Part shown: positions 51,566 to 61,394 of the stretch, piece by piece
Position numbering within the stretch: the stretch's first letter is position 1
Layout: each line of letters begins with the position of its first letter
DNA from: Salmonella bongori NCTC 12419
GTDB lineage: Bacteria; Pseudomonadota; Gammaproteobacteria; Enterobacterales; Enterobacteriaceae
Reading direction: 5' to 3'
DNA length: 64,000 nucleotides
Assembly: GCF_000252995.1 (NCBI RefSeq)
Contig: NC_015761.1
Coordinates: 3,472,001-3,536,000 of the forward strand
Position numbers and translations under genes: made by a program
The notes under the pieces: model-generated
What the model was told of the DNA's origin: nothing
Database searches by the model: none
What the model saw: the letters and a program-made list of their open reading frames with translations, nothing else

Positions 51566-53896
51566 TCACTCATGGTCAGGGTCGAGACGACGGCGGCTGA
51601 GAATACGTAGCAGGCGCCACAATACCCAGGCCAGTAATACCACGCTGATGGCCGCCAGCACCGCTAACAACACCGGATGATTCGCCAGCGCATACCATAG
51701 CCGCTCAAACCACGGCAGATGCCCAACGTAATAAACCTCACCTACCCGCAGGCTGTGAACGCCGGATTCGCGGATCACCGAAACGGAACCAAACATCGCA
51801 GCGCGTTTACCGCTGTCGTTCATGGCATCGTTCAATAACTGGTAGCCGCGCGGACTGTCAGCCAGCAGAGCAATTACGCTGCGCTGGTCATTAAACGGTG
51901 ACTGAAAACCTACCACCGCCGCCATCGGCCCACTGGCGGTGACCGTAGCTTGCGCATCTGCCGCGCGATCGGTGTTATCAGGGATAACTGGCGGGAAAGC
52001 CGTCTGGCGCGTCGGGGTTTTCACCCAGCTTTGGGTCGCCTGCACCAGCAGATCAATACGCTTATCGTCTTTTAACGTGTCCGGAATAACGCCAATCATC
52101 AGCAGATCAGCGTCTTTATCCGCAATCTGAGCGCCATCATCGGTCATTGTCAGATTAATCGCCGGAAAACCGGTCTGCCCGCCGATAGCGCCAGCCGTAT
52201 TTAGCAATGTTTCTATTTGCGCTTCGGTCGGGTTTTTCGGCATCACCGCCAGTGTGTCAGACAGATCGGCCATCCGGCTGAACGGGAAGCCGGCATTGGC
52301 GAACGCGCGTAAATCCGGCATTGCAATAAAGTGATAGTATTTTGAAAAATCGATCGTGGAGTCATCCCCTATCACCACATGATTCGGTACCGGCTGGAAG
52401 GTAATACAGTTGTCCACCGAACCGCCCGGCATCGGGTTCATGTACTGGAAGTCAAACCGCAATTGGTTCATCGCCCCCAGTTTTAGCGCCGGAATCGAGA
52501 CATCCGTTTTACCATCCAACAACCCCTGAAGGACCGGTAAGCGCAGCAAGAGCCGATTGGTTTCCTGCGTACTGCTAAGGCTAAAAGCTTGCAGGAACTG
52601 GTTGTTCAGACTGATATCCAGCCGCGAGCTGTCTTTGGTTGGCGGCGAGGTATAACGATAGTTGAGATCCATATCAATACCGTTGCTGCGCAATAAATAG
52701 AGATCCGGCGGCAGATTCAACGACACGTTGATTGGCGCGGGCTCCAGCCCGCTCGACTGAAGCTGTTCTTCGTAGGTTTTCAGTTCGCCAAAGGTGACAG
52801 GGCGATCGGTACGAACCCAGTTCGGCGCATCGTACGGTTTGCGCGCCAGCAATGGTTTTACATCGTTAACCACGACTCTGGAACCGCGAAAGAGAATATT
52901 CCCTTGCGCAATGCCTTTTGCCGCCTGCACCAGATCTTTATCATCGCGGCCTAATACCACCAACAACTTCACATACGGGTTATCCGGATGGTTTATCATC
53001 TCGATAACCGGCGCGTTGACCGCAGGATGATTGCGCAGGAAATCAGGGCGTTGATCGTTGGTGGCGAAGACGATCGCATTGCGATCCGGCAAGTGGTTAT
53101 ACAACACCGGGAAGCGCTGGCCGCGCCAGCCCGCCCGTGACCCAAACCAGGACGCGACGATAGAGGCCGCCTGCTGCTGCGCCAGATCCGGCGTGCCGGC
53201 AAATACCACTGGCAACGTCACCGGACGGTTATCTCGCGGATCGAAGAACGGTACCGGGAAGTGTGACAGATCGTTGTTTACCGCCAGCGTGTTATAAGTC
53301 AGATCCAGGGTACTATTTCGCCCGATGTCCAGCCACAGGGTGCTGCTGGCCGGGTTTTCGCACACATCACGATAATGGCCGACAAACTCCAGACGCACCC
53401 GGTTAAAGTCGGTGATAAACAGCGGATTGATAGGCACTTGCGCCAGAGTCTTTTTCCCCAATTGCTCTTTCGTGACTGGCAGTACGCCCATCAGTTCATC
53501 ATTGAGATAGACCTTAAGCTGCGACTGAACCGGCAGGAGTGACGGCGATGGCGTATATTCCAGATTCAACATCGCTTTTGCCGCCACTTCATCGCTGCGC
53601 ATACCAAATTCAAAGCCACCGTTAGGGTTAACGCCGCGCAACACCATACTGCCCGGCGGCGGCGCAATTTGCGCAAAAGTCAGTTTTACCTCGCGGGAAG
53701 GCATAGCTTGCGCGACGATTGGCGTATCGACGCCAGAGTTCGCCTGTCCTGGCAGCGGAGTTACTGGCGGCTGCGCAGGCTCAGTGGGTTCAGCATTTAT
53801 CAATGGCGGCGTAGCTGGCGCCGCCACCGTCATGAAAGCAGGAAACGCGCTTAATCCTATTACCGCTGCACAAATCCAGGACAATTTTCTGTTCAT
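51566..53896 (-). CDS. bcsB: Cellulose synthase periplasmic subunit BcsB
   Basis: The 776-residue protein guides cellulose through the periplasm and is anchored at the inner membrane. It has a signal peptide (MNRKLSWICAAVIGLSAFPA...), a proline-rich linker, alternating carbohydrate-binding and flavodoxin-like domains (about residues 80-690), and a C-terminal membrane helix (about 740-765) that packs on BcsA. I start at the ATG at 53896, in agreement with E. coli; the longer frame to 53998 overlaps bcsA and has no support. The gap to bcsA is 10 bases and that to bcsZ is 3 bases. Confidence 0.95.
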   Translation of the reverse strand: MNRKLSWICAAVIGLSAFPAFMTVAAPATPPLINAEPTEPAQPPVTPLPGQANSGVDTPIVAQAMPSREVKLTFAQIAPPPGSMVLRGVNPNGGFEFGMRSDEVAAKAMLNLEYTPSPSLLPVQSQLKVYLNDELMGVLPVTKEQLGKKTLAQVPINPLFITDFNRVRLEFVGHYRDVCENPASSTLWLDIGRNSTLDLTYNTLAVNNDLSHFPVPFFDPRDNRPVTLPVVFAGTPDLAQQQAASIVASWFGSRAGWRGQRFPVLYNHLPDRNAIVFATNDQRPDFLRNHPAVNAPVIEMINHPDNPYVKLLVVLGRDDKDLVQAAKGIAQGNILFRGSRVVVNDVKPLLARKPYDAPNWVRTDRPVTFGELKTYEEQLQSSGLEPAPINVSLNLPPDLYLLRSNGIDMDLNYRYTSPPTKDSSRLDISLNNQFLQAFSLSSTQETNRLLLRLPVLQGLLDGKTDVSIPALKLGAMNQLRFDFQYMNPMPGGSVDNCITFQPVPNHVVIGDDSTIDFSKYYHFIAMPDLRAFANAGFPFSRMADLSDTLAVMPKNPTEAQIETLLNTAGAIGGQTGFPAINLTMTDDGAQIADKDADLLMIGVIPDTLKDDKRIDLLVQATQSWVKTPTRQTAFPPVIPDNTDRAADAQATVTASGPMAAVVGFQSPFNDQRSVIALLADSPRGYQLLNDAMNDSGKRAAMFGSVSVIRESGVHSLRVGEVYYVGHLPWFERLWYALANHPVLLAVLAAISVVLLAWVLWRLLRILSRRRLDPDHE

Positions 53897-53906
53897 CGCA
53901 TTATCA

Positions 53907-56531
53907 TCATTGTTGAGCCTGAGCCATAACCCGATCCGACGGTAGTATCGCCGCTTGCCGCTCCGGGCGACGCGGAATAAACGATACAATCCAGGCAATT
54001 AACGCCGTCAACGACCGGAAAATTACTTTTACTGAAGGCGGTGCGAACTCCGCGAGGTGACGATAGCCACGAAAACCCAGCTTCAGAATATCCAGCAAGC
54101 TTTCCAGCGGTTTATCTTCCGGGAAGCTATCTTGCCAAAGCGCCCACGTATCGGCGCGGGCGAAGGTACACTGCACAAAATCAATATGTTGTTTGGTGGT
54201 GAGCGGCATCAGTTGCAGCCCAACCTCATTGCCCGTTACGCGCACCACCTGCGTCGGAAAGACGTATTCCTGCTGTCCGCGCTTAAGCAACAGGTTCACT
54301 TTCTGCCCTTCCAGCACCTGCGCCTGGCCGTTGATCTTGATTCCCAGCCCGCCGTCGGAAAAGTCATGTACGGTACAGGAGAACAGATGACCATCTTCGC
54401 GGGCGATGGCCCCCGGCATGGCAATCTCTACCCGGTGCGCACGCCTGACCTGTTTACTTTCTACCGAAACCGCAACCGCGCCGCCGAGAATCACCAGGTT
54501 GTAAAAGACCCATACCAGGCTAACAATGACGGTCAGCATTTCATTCTCCGGACCGTAATAGTACCGCCATATACCTACCACCACGCCGAGTAGGTTAAGC
54601 AAGACAAGAAAGATATATGGACGCGAAATCACCCAGTCGACGTACTTCTCTTCCACCAGCCCGCCTTTCGCCGTGACGTTAAATTTCCCTTTGTGCGGAT
54701 TGATCAAGGCGACCAGAGTCGGCGGCGCGATATACCATGCCAGCACCGTTTCATAAATTTCGCTCCAGAAAGAGTGGCGATATTTGCCCTGAATCTTCGA
54801 GTTAGTCAGGCTGGCGTGGATCATGTGCGGTAAGACGAATAGCGCAATCATTAGCGCTGGCGCATAAATGATATAGGCATGGAGCAGCAGAAAGGCCAGC
54901 GGCGCGGTCAAAAAGATTAGCCGTGGTATGCCTGACAAGAAATGAAACATCGCATTGAGATAGCACAGCCGCTGCGCCAGTTTTAAGCCTTTACCGAACA
55001 GCGGGTTATCGAGGCGGAAAATTTGCACCATGCCTCGCGCCCAACGGATACGCTGCCCGATATGCGCCGACAGGCTTTCCGTCGCCAGCCCCGCCGCCTG
55101 CGGAATACGCATATAGGCAGAGGTATAACCGCGTCGGTGGAGCCGTAGCGAAGTATGCGCATCTTCTGTTACCGTTTCGACAGCGATACCGCCAATCTCA
55201 TCCAGCGGCTTGCGGCGGATAACCGCACACGATCCGCAAAAGAAAGTGGCGTCCCACATATCGTTACCGTCCTGCACCAGTCCGTAAAACAGAGTGCCTT
55301 CGTTAGGCGTTTTACGAAAACGTCCCAGGTTGCGCTCAAACGGGTCCGGAGAGAAGAAGTGGTGCGGCGTCTGCATCATTGCCAGCTGTTTCTCTTTCAG
55401 GAACCAGCCCATCGTCATTTGTAGAAACGAACGTGTGGGGACATGGTCGCAGTCGAAGATTGCCACAAATTCGCCTTTCGCATGTTTTAGCGCATTGTTG
55501 ATGTTGCCGGCTTTGGCGTGTTCATGCGTGGTGCGGGCAATGTAATGCACGCCAACGTGCCGGGCAAAATGACGAAATGATTCGCGTCCGCCGTCATCAA
55601 GAAGCCAGATATTCAGTTTGTCCTTTGGCCAGTCAATGCCAAGCGAGGCATAAATGGTATTTTTGACAACATTAAGATCTTCATTATAAGTCGGAACAAA
55701 AATATCCACCGTCGGCCACTGCGACATCTCCTTCGGCAACGGCACAGGTTGACGATTCAACGGCCACACCACCTGGAAGTATCCCAGTACCAGCACAATC
55801 CAGGCGTAAGTTTCCGCAAACAGCAAAATCAACCCGCACACCAGACTAACCGGGTCATCCCAGTTGAGCGTCGAGGTATAGCGCCACCAGATATAACGGC
55901 AGGAGACCGTCAGCGACAACACGATGAGCATCAGCGCGGAAAACCGTCCCGGCATACGTCGTACCAGCAGCGCGACACCCCACAGCAATAGCAAAAAGAT
56001 AAATTGTGACAGCGGGTTAAACGGCTGCGTAATACAGATCAACGCCAGTACCAGCGAAAAAGTCACGATCACGCCCAGAATAATACGTCGGGCGCCTTGA
56101 CTAACATGTCCCAGCTCTTTTTCGTTTTCCAGGTGCGTTGTCTTTTGACGCACCCGCTCCGGTAAGGTATCCATCCATTGATGATAACGTCCACGAACGC
56201 CCTGCAAGCGCGCAAATGACCGCCATCGCGGTTTATGCTGTTCTTTTCCCGACGTTATCATCACCAGCCAAAGGGTCTGAATAAGGTAGCGGGCAGGGTC
56301 AAGCGGGCGCGGTCGGGCGGCATTAATATGCGGATAAAGGGCTTTATGCGCGACGCGAATACGCTGCCAGCGCGGGTGCTCAAGCGGGATCATTATCCAC
56401 GCCAGAATCACCCACAGGCAGCCGAGCGCAGCGCTAAATGGCGACGCGCCGTGACGGCGATACCCTTGATAACGCTCGCTCAAACGCGCACTGACCGGCG
56501 GGATAAGCAACCACCGGGAGAGGACGCTCAT
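53907..56531 (-). CDS. bcsA: Cellulose synthase catalytic subunit BcsA
   Basis: The 874-residue inner-membrane family 2 glycosyltransferase polymerises UDP-glucose into cellulose. The synthase motifs are intact: DDG (312-314), DCD (360-362), TED (455-457) and QRIRW (493-497). About eight membrane helices flank the catalytic domain. The C-terminal PilZ domain binds cyclic-di-GMP through RRAHR (696-700) and DFSDGGLG (723-730), which opens the gating loop. A 140-residue N-terminal cytoplasmic region is typical of enterobacterial BcsA. Its start overlaps the bcsQ stop by four bases. Confidence 0.97.
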   Translation of the reverse strand: MSVLSRWLLIPPVSARLSERYQGYRRHGASPFSAALGCLWVILAWIMIPLEHPRWQRIRVAHKALYPHINAARPRPLDPARYLIQTLWLVMITSGKEQHKPRWRSFARLQGVRGRYHQWMDTLPERVRQKTTHLENEKELGHVSQGARRIILGVIVTFSLVLALICITQPFNPLSQFIFLLLLWGVALLVRRMPGRFSALMLIVLSLTVSCRYIWWRYTSTLNWDDPVSLVCGLILLFAETYAWIVLVLGYFQVVWPLNRQPVPLPKEMSQWPTVDIFVPTYNEDLNVVKNTIYASLGIDWPKDKLNIWLLDDGGRESFRHFARHVGVHYIARTTHEHAKAGNINNALKHAKGEFVAIFDCDHVPTRSFLQMTMGWFLKEKQLAMMQTPHHFFSPDPFERNLGRFRKTPNEGTLFYGLVQDGNDMWDATFFCGSCAVIRRKPLDEIGGIAVETVTEDAHTSLRLHRRGYTSAYMRIPQAAGLATESLSAHIGQRIRWARGMVQIFRLDNPLFGKGLKLAQRLCYLNAMFHFLSGIPRLIFLTAPLAFLLLHAYIIYAPALMIALFVLPHMIHASLTNSKIQGKYRHSFWSEIYETVLAWYIAPPTLVALINPHKGKFNVTAKGGLVEEKYVDWVISRPYIFLVLLNLLGVVVGIWRYYYGPENEMLTVIVSLVWVFYNLVILGGAVAVSVESKQVRRAHRVEIAMPGAIAREDGHLFSCTVHDFSDGGLGIKINGQAQVLEGQKVNLLLKRGQQEYVFPTQVVRVTGNEVGLQLMPLTTKQHIDFVQCTFARADTWALWQDSFPEDKPLESLLDILKLGFRGYRHLAEFAPPSVKVIFRSLTALIAWIVSFIPRRPERQAAILPSDRVMAQAQQ

Positions 56532-57280
56532 AGAGCGCTCCCGGCGAACGTTTTGTCGCCCGCATCATGCAGTAAACACCAGTTCGCCAGCGTTAACACT
56601 TCTTCGGCGGCCAATGAATCGCTGCGATACTCGCCTAACGGTTGTTTCGACGCCATGCACTCCGCCATCGCTTCATCACGATGGATCGCCATCGGCAACA
56701 AACGGCGCTGGCTTTGCAGCCACACCTGATAGAGATCGTCCTGTAACTGGCTGCCGATGCGTAAGTCGTTAATCAGGATATGCGCGCCAGCAGGCAGCGC
56801 CTGTTGATGCAGGCGGATATGGCAATTGGCGTCAACGTTAGCGATGACCAGCATATGGTCGCACAATGTGACTAACCGCCGCGTCAGCGTCGACGCGCCA
56901 TAGGGCAAATCCAGTAAAATCCAGGTGTAACGTCCGCTCGCTTTCAGCGCCTGGATACCAGAGCCGATCCCGTTCAACCTCTCCTGCCAGGTCTGCGGAT
57001 TTTCCTGCTCTTCCACAGTGAGTTGTCCAAACGGCAGCAGATCGAGCTGTGAGGTATAACGTAACCCGGCATCGCGCCAGTCCTGACCATCCAGCAACGA
57101 ACGCGCCCATCCCCCCTGATGGACGAAGTCGACGTTAAACGACATGCGCAGCAGGTTATCGGGGCTGGCGTCAATCACCAGCACATTTTCCCCTAAGATT
57201 TGTAACGCCCAGGCAAGTGCTGAGGTGATAGATGTGGTTCCCACCCCACCGCGCACGCCCTGCAATCCCAGAATCGCCAT
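56528..57280 (-). CDS. bcsQ: Cellulose synthesis localisation ATPase BcsQ (MinD/ParA-like)
   Basis: The 250-residue protein is a SIMIBI-class ATPase of the ParA/MinD family, part of the BcsRQ complex that binds BcsE and stabilises the synthase at the pole. Its P-loop is GVRGGVGTTS (8-17): both the signature lysine and the Walker lysine of KGGVGKT are replaced, by R and T. E. coli BcsQ shows the same, so this is a family trait. In E. coli K-12 the gene is broken by an early stop; here the whole frame is intact, in keeping with cellulose production. It overlaps bcsA by four bases and lies 11 bases after bcsR. Confidence 0.95.
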   Translation of the reverse strand: MAILGLQGVRGGVGTTSITSALAWALQILGENVLVIDASPDNLLRMSFNVDFVHQGGWARSLLDGQDWRDAGLRYTSQLDLLPFGQLTVEEQENPQTWQERLNGIGSGIQALKASGRYTWILLDLPYGASTLTRRLVTLCDHMLVIANVDANCHIRLHQQALPAGAHILINDLRIGSQLQDDLYQVWLQSQRRLLPMAIHRDEAMAECMASKQPLGEYRSDSLAAEEVLTLANWCLLHDAGDKTFAGSAL

Positions 57281-57291
57281 TTATGGCTTCC

Positions 57292-57480
57292 TTAATGTTG
57301 TTGCGCAAATTCAGCCAGGAGCGGCCATCTTTTAATCGCCGCCGCCAACTGTTCGCGTTGGGAAATATCGGTATAATCTATTTCGGGTAGTGAAAACGCC
57401 TGGCTTAACGCCAGAAAATCATTTTGAAAAGTGTAGCCCAACGTTGGATCGGACTGAGCGCCAGGTTCATCGTTATACAT
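57292..57480 (-). CDS. bcsR: Cellulose synthesis regulator BcsR (YhjR)
   Basis: This 62-residue protein opens the bcsRQABZC operon. Its tract FLALSQAFSLPEIDYTDISQ is the conserved BcsR/YhjR region. Structural work in E. coli shows it forms a heterotetramer with BcsQ. AAGGGAGC precedes the ATG. It is divergent from bcsE across 244 bases, which must hold the promoters of both operons. Confidence 0.93.
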   Translation of the reverse strand: MYNDEPGAQSDPTLGYTFQNDFLALSQAFSLPEIDYTDISQREQLAAAIKRWPLLAEFAQQH

Positions 57481-57724
57481 TCTGGTTGCTCCCTTTTAAA
57501 TATTTCTAACTGGCAGCATTGCGCCCCGTCGTCAATACGGGAGAACGCTCATTTTTCGTCTTTCCGTGGCATCATTTATAATGTGTAAAAATGCAAAGCG
57601 CAGAGTTACAGGGCATCCTGCCGGCCAAATTGATTCACATGCTAAATCTGATGCGTTTTAATTTCAATGTTAGGTTTATTTCTGTGCTTTCGCTAGTAAA
57701 CTGATAAACAGTTAAAATAGTGAC

Positions 57725-59296
57725 ATGAGGGACACTGTGGACCCCGTATTTTCTCTCGGCATCTCATCATTATGGGATGAACTGCGCCATATGCCAGCCG
57801 GCGGTGTCTGGTGGATTAACACCGATCGCCAGCAAGATGCTATCAGCCTGGTGAATCAAACGATTGCGTCGCAAACAGAAAAGGCAAACGTCGCCGTCAT
57901 CAGCATGGAGGGCGTTCCTGGCAACGCCATCAAATTAGATGAATCTCACGGACCGGAGAAAATCCGCTTATTTACCATGCCGGATTCAGAAAAAGGGCTA
58001 TACTTTTTGCCTCACGATTTGCTTTGTTCTGTTAACCCCACTTATTACTTTTTCATTCTTATTTGCGCAAATAACACATGGCGGAATATAACGTCAGAAA
58101 GCCTACATAAATGGCTAGAAAAAATGAATAAATGGACGCGCTTTCATCATTGCACGGTGTTGGTTATTAACCCTTGTAATAATAGTGATAAGCAGTCCTC
58201 GCTGTTGATGGGTCAGTATCGCTCGCTGTCCGGCCTCGCCAGTTTACGTTTTCAGGGCGACCAACATTTGTTCGATATTGCCTTCTGGTGTAGTGAAAAA
58301 GGCGTCAGCGCCCGGCAACAGCTCTTGCTGTGTCAACAGAACGAGCGCTGGACGTTATCCCATCAGGAGGAGACGGCCATTCAGCCGCGTAGCGACGAAA
58401 AACGTATTCTCAGCCACGTTGCTGTCCTTGAAGGCGCACCGCCGCTTTCGGAACACTGGGCGCTTTTCGACAATAACGAAGCGCTCTTCAACGACGCGCG
58501 CACGGCACAGGCCGCAACGATTATTTTTTCTCTGACGCAAAATAACCAGATAGAACCGCTTGCCCGCCGTATTCATACTTTGCGGCGCCAGCGGGGAAGC
58601 GCGCTAAAAATTGTCGTGCGCGAAAATATCGCCAGTTTGCGCGCCACCGATGAACGCCTGCTACTGGGGTGCGGCGCCAATATGGTTATTCCCTGGAACG
58701 CCCCGCTTTCACGTTGCCTGACGCTGATTGAAAGCGTGCAGGGACAGCAGTTCAACCGTTACGTTCCGGAAGATATCACCACATTGCTGTCAATGACGCA
58801 GCCCTTAAAGCTGCGCGGTTTTCAGCCATGGGATACCTTCTGTGATGCCGTGCATACAATGATGGGCAACACACTACTGCCCGCCGATGGTAAAGGCGTT
58901 CTGGTCGCGCTACGTCCGGTGCCGGGTATTCGAATCGAGCAGGCGCTGACGTTGTGTCGTCCAAACCGAACCGGCGATATTATGACCATTGGCGGCAACC
59001 GCCTGGTGCTGTTTTTATCCTTCTGCCGGGTAAACGATCTGGATACCGCGTTAAACCATATTTTCCCTTTACCCACGGGCGATATTTTCTCTAATCGCAT
59101 GGTCTGGTTTGAAGATAAACAAATCAGCGCGGAGCTGGTGCAGATGCGTTTATTATCACCGGAACTGTGGGGAACGCCGCTACCGCTGGCGAAACGCGCC
59201 GACCCGGTCATTAATGCCGAACACGATGGCCGCATCTGGCGTCGTATTCCAGAACCGCTACGATTGCTGGATGACACTGCGGAGCGTATATCATGA
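57725..59296 (+). CDS. bcsE: Cyclic-di-GMP-binding cellulose regulator BcsE
   Basis: The 523-residue cytoplasmic protein carries an N-terminal domain related to inactive P-loop ATPases, a degenerate receiver-like domain, and a C-terminal degenerate GGDEF-like (GIL) domain. The cyclic-di-GMP site RxGD is RTGD at 415-418, the same numbers as in E. coli. BcsE binds BcsRQ and, through BcsF, the membrane, and raises cellulose output. ATG at 57725 follows a TGAGGGACACT stretch that includes a GAGG site just before GTG codons; the first ATG fits homologues. Its stop overlaps the bcsF start by four bases. Confidence 0.94.
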   Translation: MRDTVDPVFSLGISSLWDELRHMPAGGVWWINTDRQQDAISLVNQTIASQTEKANVAVISMEGVPGNAIKLDESHGPEKIRLFTMPDSEKGLYFLPHDLLCSVNPTYYFFILICANNTWRNITSESLHKWLEKMNKWTRFHHCTVLVINPCNNSDKQSSLLMGQYRSLSGLASLRFQGDQHLFDIAFWCSEKGVSARQQLLLCQQNERWTLSHQEETAIQPRSDEKRILSHVAVLEGAPPLSEHWALFDNNEALFNDARTAQAATIIFSLTQNNQIEPLARRIHTLRRQRGSALKIVVRENIASLRATDERLLLGCGANMVIPWNAPLSRCLTLIESVQGQQFNRYVPEDITTLLSMTQPLKLRGFQPWDTFCDAVHTMMGNTLLPADGKGVLVALRPVPGIRIEQALTLCRPNRTGDIMTIGGNRLVLFLSFCRVNDLDTALNHIFPLPTGDIFSNRMVWFEDKQISAELVQMRLLSPELWGTPLPLAKRADPVINAEHDGRIWRRIPEPLRLLDDTAERIS

Positions 59297-59484
59297 TAAC
59301 TATCAGCGATATCGTGCAAATTATTCTTTTTTGCGCGTTGATTTTCTTTCCACTGGGTTACCTGGCGCGTCATTCTTTACGCCGTATCAGTGACACGACC
59401 CGGCTGTTATTTGCCAAACCTCGCTATGTAAAACCCGCCGGAACTCTGCGCCGCGCAACGAAAGTCAAGGCCGACAAAAAATGA
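59293..59484 (+). CDS. bcsF: Cellulose biosynthesis membrane peptide BcsF
   Basis: The 63-residue protein has one N-terminal membrane helix (about residues 5-25) and a basic C-terminal tail with RRATKVKADKK. In E. coli it recruits BcsE to the membrane and links to BcsG. Four-base overlaps (ATGA) with both bcsE and bcsG indicate tight translational coupling. It is too small for a function to be read from sequence alone; the assignment rests on position and on similarity to E. coli BcsF. Confidence 0.92.
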   Translation: MITISDIVQIILFCALIFFPLGYLARHSLRRISDTTRLLFAKPRYVKPAGTLRRATKVKADKK

Positions 59485-61160
59485 CTCAGCATACTCAAAC
59501 TCCCTCTATGCCTTCTCCGCTCTGGCAATACTGGCGCGGTCTTTCCGGCTGGAACTTCTATTTTCTGGTGAAGTTTGGCCTGCTGTGGGCGGGCTACCTG
59601 AATTTTCATCCTTTGTTGAATCTGGTGTTTATGGCATTCCTGCTGATGCCAATACCGAATTATCGCCTCCATCGACTGCGCCACTGGGTAGCCATTCCGA
59701 TTGGCTTCGCGCTGTTCTGGCATGATACCTGGCTGCCCGGTCCGCAAAGTATTATGAGTCAGGGTACGCAGGTGGCGGAATTCAGCTCCGGCTATATGCT
59801 TGATCTGATTACCCGTTTTATTAACTGGCAAATGATCGGCGCTGTCTTCGTACTGCTGGTCGCCTGGCTATTTTTATCACAGTGGATTCGGGTCACGGTG
59901 TTTGTGGTCGCCATCATGGTGTGGCTGAACGTTCTGACGTTAACAGGCCCGGTTTTTACGCTGTGGCCTGCCGGTCAGCCAACCAATACGGTAACGACGA
60001 CCGGCGGTAATGCGGCTGCTACCGTCGCGACCGCGGGCGATAAACCCGTCATCGGCGATATGCCTGCGCAAACCGCGCCGCCGACGACCGCGAATCTGAA
60101 CGCCTGGCTGAACACGTTCTATACTGCAGAAGAAAAGCGGAAAACGACCTTCCCGGCACAGCTTCCGCCTGACGCACAGCCGTTTGACCTATTGGTGATC
60201 AATATTTGCTCACTCTCCTGGTCAGATGTCGAAGCGGCAGGCTTAATGTCGCATCCGCTATGGTCGCATTTTGACATTTTGTTTAAGCACTTTAATTCCG
60301 GTACGTCATACAGCGGCCCGGCGGCCATTCGTCTGCTGCGTGCCAGCTGTGGCCAGCCGTCGCATACCCGGCTTTACCAGCCAGCCGATAACGAATGTTA
60401 TCTGTTTGATAATCTGGCGAAACTGGGCTTTACGCAACATCTGATGATGGATCATAACGGTGAATTTGGCGGCTTCCTGAAAGAAGTTCGTGAAAACGGT
60501 GGTATGCAGAGCGAACTGATGAATCAGTCTGGCCTGCCCACCGCTCTGCTGTCATTCGACGGCTCGCCGGTCTATGACGATCTGGCGGTCCTGAATCGCT
60601 GGTTGGCAGGGGAAGAACGTGAAACTAATCCCCGTTCCGCCACCTTCTTTAACCTGCTGCCATTACACGACGGCAACCACTTCCCCGGCGTCAGCAAAAC
60701 GGCAGATTATAAAATCCGCGCACAAAAATTGTTTGATGAACTGGACGCCTTCTTTACCGAACTGGAGAAATCCGGGCGTAAGGTGATGGTGGTCGTCGTA
60801 CCGGAGCACGGCGGCGCGCTGAAGGGCGACAGAATGCAGATCTCAGGCCTGCGCGATATTCCCAGTCCCTCCATCACCAATGTCCCGGCGGGCGTGAAAT
60901 TTTTTGGCATGAAAGCCCCGCATGAGGGCGCGCCGATTGATATTAACCAGCCGAGCAGCTACCTGGCGATTTCCGAACTGGTCGTACGCGCCGTGGACGG
61001 TAAGCTCTTTACCGAAGACAGTGTGAACTGGAACAAGCTGACCAGCAATCTGCCGCAAACCGCGCCGGTTTCAGAAAACGCTAATGCGGTGGTGATTCAG
61101 TATCAGGGTAAGCCCTACGTTCGTCTGAATGGCGGCGACTGGGTGCCCTACCCGCAGTAA
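59481..61160 (+). CDS. bcsG: Cellulose phosphoethanolamine transferase BcsG
   Basis: The 559-residue inner-membrane enzyme moves phosphoethanolamine from phospholipid to cellulose. Four to five N-terminal helices (about residues 25-160) precede a low-complexity A/T-rich linker (about 165-205) and a periplasmic alkaline phosphatase-like domain. The known active-site residues are all at the published numbers: C243, Y277, nucleophile S278, H396, E442 and H443. It is the last gene of bcsEFG. A GC-rich hairpin follows 9 bases after the stop. Phosphoethanolamine cellulose is needed for normal curli-cellulose matrix. Confidence 0.95.
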   Translation: MTQHTQTPSMPSPLWQYWRGLSGWNFYFLVKFGLLWAGYLNFHPLLNLVFMAFLLMPIPNYRLHRLRHWVAIPIGFALFWHDTWLPGPQSIMSQGTQVAEFSSGYMLDLITRFINWQMIGAVFVLLVAWLFLSQWIRVTVFVVAIMVWLNVLTLTGPVFTLWPAGQPTNTVTTTGGNAAATVATAGDKPVIGDMPAQTAPPTTANLNAWLNTFYTAEEKRKTTFPAQLPPDAQPFDLLVINICSLSWSDVEAAGLMSHPLWSHFDILFKHFNSGTSYSGPAAIRLLRASCGQPSHTRLYQPADNECYLFDNLAKLGFTQHLMMDHNGEFGGFLKEVRENGGMQSELMNQSGLPTALLSFDGSPVYDDLAVLNRWLAGEERETNPRSATFFNLLPLHDGNHFPGVSKTADYKIRAQKLFDELDAFFTELEKSGRKVMVVVVPEHGGALKGDRMQISGLRDIPSPSITNVPAGVKFFGMKAPHEGAPIDINQPSSYLAISELVVRAVDGKLFTEDSVNWNKLTSNLPQTAPVSENANAVVIQYQGKPYVRLNGGDWVPYPQ

Positions 61161-61169
61161 ACCGAGAAA

Positions 61170-61198
61170 AGGCCGCAGGTTTCCCCTGCGGCCTGTTT
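61170..61198 (+). terminator. Terminator after bcsG
   Basis: Perfect ten-base arms AGGCCGCAGG and CCTGCGGCCT with a five-base loop are followed by GTTTCG. The stem is strong and the T-run short. Confidence 0.75.
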
Positions 61199-61394
61199 CG
61201 GACGCAGGTTGCTATTACGGCGGGCAGACGCTTAACGCGCAGTGCTTCGCAAACGAATATTTTTATTTGTAATAATAAGATTCCGCCTTCCTGAGGCTGG
61301 CAGTCAGCCGGGCAATTCTGTAAATTATGCCTCCTCGCGATCGGTCCCGGTGATACCGTAACTCTCATTGAATGTGCCAGAGGAATGGCGATAA

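Noticed and set aside
53897..53998. N-terminal extension of bcsB by 34 codons
   Set aside because: It would overlap bcsA and precede a normal signal peptide that begins at the ATG at 53896; homologues start there.
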